Program-made: the position numbers and the translations under genes | Assembly: GCF_001314995.1 (NCBI RefSeq) | Contig: NZ_CP012938.1 | Span: 992,001-1,056,000, forward strand | Reading direction: 5' to 3' | DNA: 64,000 nt | From: Bacteroides ovatus | GTDB lineage: Bacteria > Bacteroidota > Bacteroidia > Bacteroidales > Bacteroidaceae | Shown: piece by piece, positions 9,070 to 17,317 of the stretch | Position numbering within the stretch: the first letter of the stretch is position 1 | Layout of the letters: every line of letters starts with the position of its first letter | Notes under the pieces: model-generated | The model's input: only the letters and a program-made list of their open reading frames with translations | Told to the model about the DNA's origin: nothing | The model's database searches: none

Positions 9070-10383
9070 TTATTTACCAATACAGTGATAAATAAATCCG
9101 AGTTCTTCCATCTCTTTTTTATCATATATATTACGTCCGTCCAACACAATCTGCCGGGACATCGTTTTCTTGATAACGGCCCATGAAGGCAGACGGAATT
9201 CTTTCCATTCGGTAACCAACATCAACACATCAGCATCCAGTACGGCATCATACATATCGCAAGCATAATAGATAGTATCACCAATCCTGCGCTTACATTC
9301 TTGCACGGCAGCCGGATCGTATGCGCGTACTTTACAACCTGCTTTCAGCAATTTATCGATCAGGACTAATGCCGGAGCCTCACGCATATCATCCGTTTCC
9401 GGTTTAAATGCCAATCCCCACAAAGCAACAGTCTTACCCTGCAAATCACCATTAAACTGTTTCATTAACTTTTCGAACAAGACGCTTTTTTGGTTCTCAT
9501 TCACTTCTTCCACAGCCGTAAGTACCCGCATGGTATAACCATTCTGTTCTGCTGTTTTAATCAATGCCTTCACATCTTTGGGGAAGCAGGAACCACCATA
9601 TCCGATACCCGGGTACAGAAACTTACGTCCGATACGAGTATCCGAACCTATCCCACTACGCACCATATTCACATCCGCACCAACAATCTCGCACAAGTTT
9701 GCAATATCATTCATAAAGCTTATACGGGTTGCCAGCATCGAATTTGCCGCATATTTAGTCATTTCCGCAGACGGAATATCCATGAAAATCACACGGAAAT
9801 TATTCAATAAGAATGGTTTATATAGTTTGGACATCAATTTCTCCGCACGTGCCGACTCCACTCCCACTACCACGCGGTCCGGGCTCATAAAGTCACTGAT
9901 AGCATTTCCTTCTTTAAGGAATTCCGGATTAGAAGCCACATCAAAATCAACCGTCACGCCTCTCTTATCCAGTTCTTCCTGAATAACCGCACGAACCTTA
10001 CTGGCAGTGCCTACCGGAACGGTACTTTTGGTAACTACCAATTTATACTGTTTCATATTGCGACCAATGGTACGGGCCACCTCCAATACGTATTTCAAAT
10101 CAGCGCTGCCATCTTCATCCGGAGGAGTTCCAACTGCACTGAATATAACTTCCACTTCATCCAGACAACTTTCCAATGAGGTAGTAAACTTCAATCGCTT
10201 TGCTTTCATATTACGGAGTACCATCTCTTCCAATCCATTTTCATAAATTGGAATGTTCCCCTTTTGCAAAGATTCGATTTTCTCTTTGTTCGTGTCTACG
10301 CACGTTACATTCACGCCAATTTCGGCAAAACATGTGCCTGACACCAGACCCACATACCCTGTTCCCACGATTGCAATTTTCAT
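9070..10383 (-). CDS. ugd: UDP-glucose 6-dehydrogenase
   Basis: NAD-dependent four-electron oxidation of UDP-glucose to UDP-glucuronate, a precursor for capsule and other surface polysaccharides. 437 residues, normal length. Rossmann start IVGTGYVGLVSGTCFAEIG, NAD/UDP contact segments AVGTPP and TKSTVPVGT, catalytic Cys in GYGGSCFPKDVKAL (about residue 262), and C-terminal UDP-binding domain with VALWGLAFKPETDDMREAP. Read together with rfbC, which lies 26 bases upstream on the same strand, so two nucleotide-sugar enzymes form a small operon outside any obvious capsule cluster. Confidence 0.96.
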   Translation of the reverse strand: MKIAIVGTGYVGLVSGTCFAEIGVNVTCVDTNKEKIESLQKGNIPIYENGLEEMVLRNMKAKRLKFTTSLESCLDEVEVIFSAVGTPPDEDGSADLKYVLEVARTIGRNMKQYKLVVTKSTVPVGTASKVRAVIQEELDKRGVTVDFDVASNPEFLKEGNAISDFMSPDRVVVGVESARAEKLMSKLYKPFLLNNFRVIFMDIPSAEMTKYAANSMLATRISFMNDIANLCEIVGADVNMVRSGIGSDTRIGRKFLYPGIGYGGSCFPKDVKALIKTAEQNGYTMRVLTAVEEVNENQKSVLFEKLMKQFNGDLQGKTVALWGLAFKPETDDMREAPALVLIDKLLKAGCKVRAYDPAAVQECKRRIGDTIYYACDMYDAVLDADVLMLVTEWKEFRLPSWAVIKKTMSRQIVLDGRNIYDKKEMEELGFIYHCIGK

Positions 10384-10409
10384 ACTTAATCTATTGTTTG
10401 TTTAGAAAT

Positions 10410-10958
10410 TCATTCAAAATAAACGGCGTCCTTGAAAGCAGTTCCCTCTCTGTCTTTCGCAGATAATAACATTTGCGACTCTGCCAACGGCCAGTCGATC
10501 CCCAATGCTTCGTCATTATATAAAATAGAGGCTTCTGCCTGCGGAGCATACTTGTTATCTACCTTATATGTAAAAACAGCTTCTTCACTCAAGACAGCAA
10601 AGCCATGAGCAAAACCACGGGGAATAAAAAATTGTCTCTTGTTTTCTTCACTAAGCAATACACAAACATGCTTTCCAAACGTAGGCGATGATTTACGCAA
10701 ATCAACGGCAACGTCGAGCACTTCTCCTTTAAGAACACGAACCAGTTTCGCCTGACTATGTTCTCCTTTTTGATAGTGCAATCCACGCAATACACCAAAA
10801 GATGATTTCGACTCGTTGTCCTGTATAAAGTTTACGGGACCAATATTGGCTTCAAACTCTTCTTTCTTATAGGCTTCCATAAAATAGCCCCGTTCATCGG
10901 AGAAAACTCTAGGCTCGATCAGCCATACTCCGTCTATTTCTGTCTGTATATAGTTCAT
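10410..10958 (-). CDS. rfbC: dTDP-4-dehydrorhamnose 3,5-epimerase
   Basis: Third step of dTDP-L-rhamnose synthesis: double epimerisation of the 4-keto-6-deoxy sugar. 182 residues, normal length, single cupin domain. Visible family residues: ERGYFMEAY, the catalytic His in VLRGLHYQ (about residue 60), KLVRVLKGEVLDVAVDLRKSSPTFG, and PRGFAHGFAVLSEEAVFTYKVDNKY with the second active-site region. No rfbA, rfbB or rfbD is in the window, so the rest of the pathway is elsewhere. A -7 box at 10985-10992 (minus strand) lies just upstream. Confidence 0.95.
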   Translation of the reverse strand: MNYIQTEIDGVWLIEPRVFSDERGYFMEAYKKEEFEANIGPVNFIQDNESKSSFGVLRGLHYQKGEHSQAKLVRVLKGEVLDVAVDLRKSSPTFGKHVCVLLSEENKRQFFIPRGFAHGFAVLSEEAVFTYKVDNKYAPQAEASILYNDEALGIDWPLAESQMLLSAKDREGTAFKDAVYFE

Positions 10959-10984
10959 TATTGATAGTGATAAATAAAACGATG

Positions 10985-10992
10985 CAAAAGTA
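10985..10992 (-). promoter_or_regulatory. -7 box of the rfbC-ugd promoter
   Basis: TACTTTTG on the minus strand, about 27 bases before the rfbC start. Confidence 0.55.
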
Positions 10993-11035
10993 GTGAATTT
11001 TTCGAAGTTTTCTGGGATATATTCAATTTATCTCT

Positions 11036-11043
11036 TAATTTTG
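11036..11043 (+). promoter_or_regulatory. -7 box directly in front of the HU-CCDC81/SPOR gene
   Basis: TAATTTTG fits TAnnTTTG and ends five bases before the ATG at 11049, so the transcript would start at or next to the initiation codon. Confidence 0.55.
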
Positions 11044-11048
11044 CAGAC

Positions 11049-12134
11049 ATGATTGAATTGGCACAACATATAGAGACTTTACTACTGGAAAACGACTGCG
11101 TCATTGTTCCGGGATTTGGTGGTTTTGTAGCACATTATTCGCCCGCAACCCGCGTAAAGGAAGAAAATATATTTTTACCTCCTACCCGTATAATCGGTTT
11201 TAATCCTCAATTAAAACTGAATGACGGCGTACTGGTGCAATCTTATATGTCAGCATACGACACAAGTTTTGCTGACGCCAGCCGTATAGTAGAAAAAGAA
11301 GTAAACGAATTTATCGGTCTCCTTCATGAGGAAGGGAAAGCCCATCTGGATAATATAGGCGAGATTCATTATAACATTTATGGTAACTACGAGTTCGTTC
11401 CTTATGATTATAAGATAACAACTCCTTCATTGTATGGTCTCGACTCTTTTAAAATACATGAACTTTCGGCTCTGCAGCAGAAAGAAAAAGTATTGGTACC
11501 GACTTATCAGGAAAAGGAAAAGAAGACTTTTGAAATTAGTATCAACCGCGCGTATCTCCGCAATGCTGCAGCAATGATTGCTGCCATCGTACTGTTCTTT
11601 GCCTTTTCAACTCCGGTAGAGAATACCGACGTTCAAAAGAACAATTATGCACAGTTATTGCCCAGCGAGCTTTTTGAGCAAATAGAAAAGCAATCGGTTG
11701 CAGTAACTCCTGTTTATGTTAAGAACGATGTTGCGCAACAAGCAAAGAAGCTTTCTGCTTCTTCTGCTTCAACCAAAACTTCATCTGCTAAAAAGCATAC
11801 AACGGATAAAGCCAAGACTTCCAAACCGATCGCAGTAAGAGAAGTGAAAGTGGTAAAACAGGAAACAGCGACTCCTGCTCCTGCGGTGAAATCTCAAGAA
11901 AGTGCAAATCATCCTTTTCATATCATTGTGGCAGGAGGAATCAGCCTGAAAGATGCAGAAGTTATTGCGAACCAATTAAAATCAAAAGGATTTGCAGATG
12001 CAAAAGCTCTGAACACTGATGGTAAAGTACGTGTCAGTATCAGTTCATTTAACAACCGTGATGAAGCGACCAAGCAATTACTTGAGCTAAGAAAAAACGA
12101 AACTTATAAGAATGCCTGGTTACTGGCTAAATAA
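11049..12134 (+). CDS. HU-CCDC81-like and SPOR domain membrane protein
   Basis: 361 residues. The first 135 residues match the paired CCDC81-like prokaryotic HU domains found in Bacteroidetes (MIELAQHIETLLLENDCVIVPGFGGFV, then IGFNPQLKLNDGVLVQSYM and HLDNIGEIHYN). One membrane helix follows (about 174-190, NAAAMIAAIVLFFAFS), then a Lys/Ala/Thr-rich linker (about 230-280) and a C-terminal SPOR domain (about 285-361, FHIIVAGGISLKDAEVIANQLKSKG region). SPOR domains bind denuded septal peptidoglycan; a cytoplasmic HU-like head plus periplasmic SPOR tail would link something inside the cell to the division site. That role is inference. The next gene follows after 18 bases. Confidence 0.88.
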   Translation: MIELAQHIETLLLENDCVIVPGFGGFVAHYSPATRVKEENIFLPPTRIIGFNPQLKLNDGVLVQSYMSAYDTSFADASRIVEKEVNEFIGLLHEEGKAHLDNIGEIHYNIYGNYEFVPYDYKITTPSLYGLDSFKIHELSALQQKEKVLVPTYQEKEKKTFEISINRAYLRNAAAMIAAIVLFFAFSTPVENTDVQKNNYAQLLPSELFEQIEKQSVAVTPVYVKNDVAQQAKKLSASSASTKTSSAKKHTTDKAKTSKPIAVREVKVVKQETATPAPAVKSQESANHPFHIIVAGGISLKDAEVIANQLKSKGFADAKALNTDGKVRVSISSFNNRDEATKQLLELRKNETYKNAWLLAK

Positions 12135-12152
12135 AAATCCCTTTTAAAAAGC

Positions 12153-12686
12153 ATGAAACGAGTTCTTTGTCCTAAATGTGAGAATTATCTTTATTTTGAT
12201 GAAACCAAGTATAGTGAAGGCCAATCACTGGTATTTGAATGCGAACATTGTGGCAAGCAATTCAGTATCCGGTTAGGAAAAAGTAAAGTTAAGGCTCTTA
12301 GAAAGGAAGAAAACCTGGAAGAAGAAGCTGAATCTCATAAAGAAGAGTTCGGATATATCACTGTTATCGAAAATGTATTTGGTTTTAAACAGTTACTTCC
12401 CTTGCAGGAAGGTGACAATGTCATAGGCCGCCGTTGTGTAGGAACAAACATTAATACTCCCATTGAAAGTGGTGATATGAGCATGGATCGACGCCATTGC
12501 ATCATCAATATAAAGCGTAATAAGCAAGGAAAGCTAGTCTACACATTACGAGATGCTCCTAGTCTCACAGGTACTTTCCTTATGAATGAAATTCTGGGAG
12601 ATAAAGACCGTGTACGTATTGAAGATGGCGCTATTGTGACAATTGGAGCTACTACATTTATTTTGCATACGGCTGAACAAGAATAA
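12153..12686 (+). CDS. zinc-ribbon and FHA domain protein
   Basis: 177 residues. N-terminal zinc ribbon with two CxxC pairs (LCPKCENY and CEHCGKQF, about residues 4-40) of the MJ0042/zinc-ribbon type, an acidic linker, and a C-terminal FHA domain (about 75-175) with NVIGRRCVG, SMDRRHCIINI and the late GTFLMNEILGDKDRV loop. FHA domains read phosphothreonine, so a partner kinase is expected but none is nearby. It follows the HU-CCDC81/SPOR gene by 18 bases and shares its transcript, ending at a bidirectional terminator. A joint role in cell-division or envelope signalling is inference. Confidence 0.87.
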   Translation: MKRVLCPKCENYLYFDETKYSEGQSLVFECEHCGKQFSIRLGKSKVKALRKEENLEEEAESHKEEFGYITVIENVFGFKQLLPLQEGDNVIGRRCVGTNINTPIESGDMSMDRRHCIINIKRNKQGKLVYTLRDAPSLTGTFLMNEILGDKDRVRIEDGAIVTIGATTFILHTAEQE

Positions 12687-12702
12687 TAAATAACTTGATA
12701 AT

Positions 12703-12746
12703 AAAAAATAGCGCCACTTGTTCAGAGAACAGTGGCGCTATTTTTT
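12703..12746. terminator. bidirectional terminator between the FHA gene and uxaB
   Basis: A-run, AATAGCGCCACT (12707-12718), AGTGGCGCTATT (12731-12742), T-run. The stem is perfect and has T runs for both directions, serving two convergent genes. Confidence 0.93.
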
Positions 12747-12760
12747 ATTTAGTCTTCTAA

Positions 12761-14200
12761 TTACAGAATACCTTTAACGGTCTCAAGCATTCCTTTTTCC
12801 TGGATAGAATCCAAATCAGCTTTTACGGCTTCTGTCAATCCCGGGATCTTATTCAAATCTTCTCCCCAGATAAAATCTGCAGCCAGAACACCTTCGGCAA
12901 CTTTCTTTGTGCAACCTGTTGCCCAAAGTTCTTTCAGCAGGTTCATGATTTCAGGAGCATCATTCGGAACAATTTCAGCACCATCAGCACGTACACCACC
13001 TTTATAATAAGTAATGATAGCGGCTAAACCAAGTACCAGTCCTTTAGGAAGTTCACCTTTACGTTCCAGATAAGTCTTCAATCCCGGCAAATCACGAGTT
13101 TCGTATTTAGGGAAAGAATTCAGCATGATGCTGGTTACTGCATGATCCACGAACGGATTGTTGAAGCGTTCCAATACATCATTTGCAAATTTCTCCAACT
13201 CATCCTTCGGCAAGTTCAAAGTTTCCATCAGTTCGTCAAACATTACCTTGTGGATATATTTGCCAATCACTTCGTGCTGGCAAGCATCACGTACAATATT
13301 CACTCCCGAGAGATAGGCAACCGGAGAAAGAACAGTATGCGGGCCATTCAACAAAGTAACCTTACGTTCGTGATAAGGAGCCTCTGACGGTACAAACAAT
13401 ACATTCAAGCCTGCCTTGTCAGCCGGGAACTCTTTTGCAACTTCCTGCGGAGCTTCAATAACCCACAAATGGAAAACTTCAGCCTGAACAACCAGATTAT
13501 CATCATATTGCAGTTTTTCTTTGATAGCAGCAATATCCTTGCGCGGGAATCCCGGAACAATACGGTCTACCAATGTTGCATATACACCACAAGCTTCTTC
13601 AAACCAAGTTTTAAACTCATTACCCAGGTTCCACAATTCAATATATTGATAAATTGTTTCTTTCAACTTATGACCATTCAGGAAAATAAGCTCGCAAGGG
13701 AAAATAATCAAACCTTTTGTCTTATCACCATTGAATGTTTTAAAACGATGATAGAGTAATTGAGTCAGCTTACCCGGATAAGATGAAGCAGGAGCATCCT
13801 CAAGTTTACAAGCCGGATCAAAAGCAATACCAGCCTCTGTAGTGTTTGAAATAACAAAACGCATTTCAGGTTGCTCTGCCAACTTCATAAACTCGTCATT
13901 TTGAGTATATGGGTTTAAAGCGCGGCTGATTACATCAATCATTGTCAAGCTGTTAACAGCCTCTCCTTTATCCAATCCTTGAAGGTTTACATGATAAAGA
14001 TCATCCTGTGCATTCAGCATATCGACCATACCTTTATCAATCGGTTGAACCACTACTACACTGCTGTTGAAATCAGCTTTCTGGTTCATGTTATAAATAA
14101 TCCAATCTACAAATGCACGCAAAAAGTTACCTTCGCCAAATTGGATAATACGCTCCGGACGTTGTGTTTTAGGAGCAGTTTCTTTGTTTAATGCTTTCAT
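12761..14200 (-). CDS. uxaB: tagaturonate reductase (altronate oxidoreductase)
   Basis: NADH-dependent reduction of D-tagaturonate to D-altronate in galacturonate catabolism. 479 residues, member of the mannitol/polyol dehydrogenase family: N-terminal Rossmann part with QFGEGNFLRAFVDWII, a VISNTTEAGI segment, and the C-terminal domain with KVTLLNGPHTVLSPVAYLSG, which carries the catalytic Lys/Asn/His set typical of the family (here LLNGPHT). It lies 26 bases after the LacI-family regulator on the same strand; uxaC diverges on the other side, so the three form a hexuronate module. UxaA, KdgK and KdgA are not in the window. Confidence 0.93.
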   Translation of the reverse strand: MKALNKETAPKTQRPERIIQFGEGNFLRAFVDWIIYNMNQKADFNSSVVVVQPIDKGMVDMLNAQDDLYHVNLQGLDKGEAVNSLTMIDVISRALNPYTQNDEFMKLAEQPEMRFVISNTTEAGIAFDPACKLEDAPASSYPGKLTQLLYHRFKTFNGDKTKGLIIFPCELIFLNGHKLKETIYQYIELWNLGNEFKTWFEEACGVYATLVDRIVPGFPRKDIAAIKEKLQYDDNLVVQAEVFHLWVIEAPQEVAKEFPADKAGLNVLFVPSEAPYHERKVTLLNGPHTVLSPVAYLSGVNIVRDACQHEVIGKYIHKVMFDELMETLNLPKDELEKFANDVLERFNNPFVDHAVTSIMLNSFPKYETRDLPGLKTYLERKGELPKGLVLGLAAIITYYKGGVRADGAEIVPNDAPEIMNLLKELWATGCTKKVAEGVLAADFIWGEDLNKIPGLTEAVKADLDSIQEKGMLETVKGIL

Positions 14201-14226
14201 GTTAGTTGTAATTTATAAAGTTGATA

Positions 14227-15294
14227 TTATACAAATTCAAAATAAAAATCAATGTTTTCCTTTATCAGGATATCAATAGGCATGTATTTTACAGGTTCAA
14301 CAGACTTCTTAAACACGACATGATCGCACAAAGCCTTCACCCCACAATATCCTTGCAAACCCGGACGTTGCCCGATTAAATAATGCACATCACCGGATTT
14401 TAATAAATCTACGTTTGCTTTCAGAAGGTCATATCCTATCAGTCCTTTCATGCTACGTCCCGCATGACGAAGATACTCTCCCAACTGATACACTCTGGAA
14501 TTAAATACAACTCCCAGTAAAGCCTTCGGATGCGCCTGAAAAAACTCATCCAATGTCTGTTGGTTACTTTCCTGATCGGATTTATTAAGTACTACCTCAT
14601 GGATTACCAAGTTATTATATTCTTCGGCAATGTAACTCATAAAACCATCCAAACGGCGTTGCATCTGTATTTCAGCCGGATTATCTTTATTGTTACTTAA
14701 AAACAAAACCAACTCCTGGCCTTCTCCTGCCGAATAATTGCGCATCAATATTTTCGCTGCGATATATCCGCTCTTATATGAATCCTGCCCGATATACGTC
14801 AACGCTTTCGCTTCTTCCATATTGAAATCGACAAAAGCATAAGCAATCTTATTTTCCTGTAAATAGGCTGTCAGCGCCAGTGTCTCTTCCCGAAAATTCG
14901 GAGAAATCAATACCGCATCCACATTCTTTTCTTTTATAGAAAGGCAGGCTTCCTGATAACTCTTCTCATCCCCATGGTGATAGCACAAATAATCTATACT
15001 CACATTAAAAGGACGTAATTCTTGCCGGACACGCTCAATCCCCCCTACTACCGAATGCCAATAATCATGCTCTATATAATAAGGTATCAAACAGAGGAAA
15101 GAATATTTCTTTTTAGCAGCCAAACCGATAGCAAACACATTGGGCTGATAATGAATCTCATCCAACACCTTTTGTACTTTGGCTTTGCTTTTGGGAGACA
15201 CGTCACCGCGATTGTGCAACACCCTGTCAACCGTTCCGGCGGAAACACCGGCCATACGGGCAATGTCTTTAATGGTATAGTTCTGGTCCTCCAT
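14227..15294 (-). CDS. LacI-family transcriptional regulator of hexuronate genes
   Basis: 355 residues. N-terminal helix-turn-helix (YTIKDIARMAGVSAGTVDRVLHNRG, about 6-30) with the LacI hinge, then a periplasmic-binding-protein-like ligand domain (DAVLISPNF, YVDFNMEEAKALTYIGQDSYKSGYIAAKIL, LIGYDLLKANVDLLKSGDVHYLIGQRPGLQGYCGVKAL). Located upstream of uxaB in the same direction and divergent from uxaC, so it probably senses a uronate or a pathway intermediate. That target assignment rests on context only. A candidate -7 box is at 15329-15336 on the minus strand. Confidence 0.9.
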   Translation of the reverse strand: MEDQNYTIKDIARMAGVSAGTVDRVLHNRGDVSPKSKAKVQKVLDEIHYQPNVFAIGLAAKKKYSFLCLIPYYIEHDYWHSVVGGIERVRQELRPFNVSIDYLCYHHGDEKSYQEACLSIKEKNVDAVLISPNFREETLALTAYLQENKIAYAFVDFNMEEAKALTYIGQDSYKSGYIAAKILMRNYSAGEGQELVLFLSNNKDNPAEIQMQRRLDGFMSYIAEEYNNLVIHEVVLNKSDQESNQQTLDEFFQAHPKALLGVVFNSRVYQLGEYLRHAGRSMKGLIGYDLLKANVDLLKSGDVHYLIGQRPGLQGYCGVKALCDHVVFKKSVEPVKYMPIDILIKENIDFYFEFV

Positions 15295-15328
15295 AGTGCT
15301 AAAACTTAAATATTATAAATAATCGCTG

Positions 15329-15336
15329 CAAATATA
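15329..15336 (-). promoter_or_regulatory. -7 box of the LacI regulator-uxaB promoter
   Basis: TATATTTG on the minus strand, 34 bases before the regulator start; a CTTG near the expected -33 position. Confidence 0.5.
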
Positions 15337-15344
15337 CGAATTAT

Positions 15345-15375
15345 TTTGTTACTCCAAGTAAATTTTCTATTTTTG
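15345..15375 (+). promoter_or_regulatory. promoter of uxaC
   Basis: TTTG (15345-15348), 19-base spacer, TATTTTTG (15368-15375): a full Bacteroides -33/-7 match. A GATAACGGTTAAT stretch directly after it overlaps the predicted start of transcription and could be an operator; the leader to the ATG at 15493 would be about 110 bases. Confidence 0.65.
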
Positions 15376-15492
15376 TGTTCGATAACGGTTAATAAAACTA
15401 AAACAAGATTTACGCCTATTAGCTTTAAAATCAATACTATATAGGTATAAATATAGAAAGTAATAATTTTATATACTTAAAACACAGTAATA

Positions 15493-16899
15493 ATGAAGAA
15501 CTTCATGGACGAAAACTTCTTGCTGCAAACAGAAACTGCGCAAAAGTTGTATCACGAGCATGCGGCTAAAATGCCGATCATCGACTATCACTGTCACCTT
15601 ATCCCTCAAATGGTAGCTGACGACTACAAGTTTAAATCACTGACTGAAATCTGGTTGGGCGGTGACCACTACAAATGGCGTGCAATGCGTACAAACGGTG
15701 TAGACGAACGTTTCTGTACGGGAAAAGATACCACAGACTGGGAAAAATTTGAAAAATGGGCGGAAACAGTACCTTACACTTTCCGCAACCCATTGTACCA
15801 CTGGACTCACCTTGAACTGAAAACGGCATTTGGTATCAATAAAATATTGAATCCACAAACCGCACGTGAAATTTACGATGAATGTAACGAGAAACTGTCT
15901 CAACCCGAATATTCAGCTCGTGGAATGATGCGTCGTTATCATGTAGAAGCCGTTTGCACAACGGATGATCCTATCGATTCATTGGAATATCATATCAAAA
16001 CACGCGAAAGCGGATTTGAAATCAAGATGTTACCAACATGGCGTCCTGATAAGGCTATGGCTGTAGAAGTCCCTGCAGATTTCCGCAGTTATGTAGAAAA
16101 ACTGGCAGAGGTAAGTGGTGTTATCATCTCCAACTTTGATGATATGATCGCTGCTTTACGCAAACGTCATGACTTCTTCGCAGAACAAGGCTGCCGTCTG
16201 TCTGACCATGGTATTGAAGAATTCTACGCAGAAGATTATACAGATGCTGAAATCAAAGCCATCTTTAATAAGGTATATGGTGGCGCAGAATTGACCAAGG
16301 AAGAAATTCTGAAATTCAAATCGGCAATGCTTGTGATCTTCGGTGAAATGGACTGGGAAAAAGGATGGACTCAACAATTCCATTACGGCGCTATTCGTAA
16401 CAATAACACGAAGATGTTTAAATTACTGGGTGCTGATACAGGTTTCGATTCTATCGGTGAATTTACAACCGCCAAAGCAATGGCTAAATTCCTTGATCGC
16501 CTGAACACTAATGGCAAATTGACTAAAACAATCCTCTACAACTTGAACCCATGCGCCAACGAAGTAATTGCAACAATGCTGGGTAACTTCCAGGATGGTT
16601 CTATCCCGGGAAAAATCCAATTTGGTTCCGGATGGTGGTTCCTCGATCAAAAGGATGGTATGGAAAAACAAATGAATGCTTTGTCAGTACTCGGTCTTTT
16701 GAGCCGCTTCGTAGGTATGTTGACCGACTCTCGTTCATTCCTATCCTACCCGCGTCATGAATATTTCCGCCGTACATTGTGTAACCTGGTAGGACGTGAC
16801 GTAGAAAACGGAGAAATTCCGGTATCTGAAATGGAGCGTGTAAACCAAATGATTGAAGATATCAGCTACAACAATGCCAAGAACTTCTTCAAGTTCTAA
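15493..16899 (+). CDS. uxaC: glucuronate/uronate isomerase
   Basis: Isomerises D-glucuronate to D-fructuronate and D-galacturonate to D-tagaturonate, feeding uxaB. 468 residues, normal length for the amidohydrolase-related UxaC fold. Visible: MPIIDYHCHLIPQMVADDY (metal-binding HxH, about residue 34), TDDPIDSLEYH, MLPTWRPDKA, FGEMDWEKGWTQQFHYGAIRNNN, and QFGSGWWFLDQKDGME. Transcribed away from the LacI regulator and uxaB, from its own promoter. Confidence 0.97.
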   Translation: MKNFMDENFLLQTETAQKLYHEHAAKMPIIDYHCHLIPQMVADDYKFKSLTEIWLGGDHYKWRAMRTNGVDERFCTGKDTTDWEKFEKWAETVPYTFRNPLYHWTHLELKTAFGINKILNPQTAREIYDECNEKLSQPEYSARGMMRRYHVEAVCTTDDPIDSLEYHIKTRESGFEIKMLPTWRPDKAMAVEVPADFRSYVEKLAEVSGVIISNFDDMIAALRKRHDFFAEQGCRLSDHGIEEFYAEDYTDAEIKAIFNKVYGGAELTKEEILKFKSAMLVIFGEMDWEKGWTQQFHYGAIRNNNTKMFKLLGADTGFDSIGEFTTAKAMAKFLDRLNTNGKLTKTILYNLNPCANEVIATMLGNFQDGSIPGKIQFGSGWWFLDQKDGMEKQMNALSVLGLLSRFVGMLTDSRSFLSYPRHEYFRRTLCNLVGRDVENGEIPVSEMERVNQMIEDISYNNAKNFFKF

Positions 16900-16924
16900 T
16901 AGATAGTAGTTACACTATAAAAAA

Positions 16925-16967
16925 ACCGCTACCAAAGTCGAATATAGCTTTGAGTAGCGGTATTTTT
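16925..16967 (+). terminator. terminator after uxaC
   Basis: ACCGCTAC near 16925 pairs with GTAGCGGT near 16954-16961, extended by CAAAG/CTTTG, followed by a T-rich run. Confidence 0.88.
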
Positions 16968-17011
16968 TATTCCTACAGCTGAACAGTAACACCCCAAAAA
17001 GCTCTTAACAA

Positions 17012-17040
17012 AAAAGGAGAACCTTTTAAGTTCTCCTTTT
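17012..17040 (-). terminator. terminator after the tRNA-Lys pair
   Basis: AAAAGGAGAAC and GTTCTCCTTTT form a perfect 11-bp stem; on the minus strand it lies just after the tRNA genes and ends in a T run. Confidence 0.8.
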
Positions 17041-17051
17041 AATAATCTTTG

Positions 17052-17124
17052 TACACCCTCAGGGACTCGAACCCTGGACCCATTGATTAAGAGTCAATTG
17101 CTCTACCAGCTGAGCTAAGAGTGC
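17052..17124 (-). tRNA. tRNA-Lys (anticodon CTT)
   Basis: 73 nt on the minus strand. Acceptor GCACTCT pairs with AGGGTGT (G1:U72 and one more G:U), D arm TAGCTCAGCTGGTAGAGCA, anticodon stem ATTGA/TCAAT around loop CTCTTAA giving anticodon CTT, T arm with GGTTCGAGTCC, discriminator A. CCA is not encoded. It is the second of a tandem pair transcribed leftward. Confidence 0.95.
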
Positions 17125-17156
17125 AACATTTTATTTTTATTGCAACGTCGAATTTG

Positions 17157-17229
17157 TACACCCTCAGGGATTCGAACCCTGGACCCACTGATTAAGAGTC
17201 AGTTGCTCTACCAACTGAGCTAAGAGTGC
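17157..17229 (-). tRNA. tRNA-Lys (anticodon CTT), second copy
   Basis: 73 nt, nearly the same sequence as the copy at 17052-17124. Changes are in the D loop (AGTTGG for AGCTGG), the anticodon stem (ACTGA/TCAGT for ATTGA/TCAAT, a compensated pair change) and the T loop (TTCGAAT for TTCGAGT). Anticodon CTT, discriminator A, CCA not encoded. Confidence 0.95.
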
Positions 17230-17250
17230 TTAATTCCTCGTTTGCGGTTG

Positions 17251-17258
17251 CAAAAGTA
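17251..17258 (-). promoter_or_regulatory. -7 box of the tRNA-Lys promoter
   Basis: TACTTTTG on the minus strand, 22 bases upstream of the first tRNA. Confidence 0.6.
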
Positions 17259-17317
17259 GGTCTTTTATTTTATTTGACCAAACAATCATGCAGCTTTTTT
17301 ACTATCTTTTTTCGTCT

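Noticed and set aside
9070..10958. Part of a capsule polysaccharide cluster
   Set aside because: Only ugd and rfbC are present, with no glycosyltransferase, flippase or UpxY/UpxZ gene around them.
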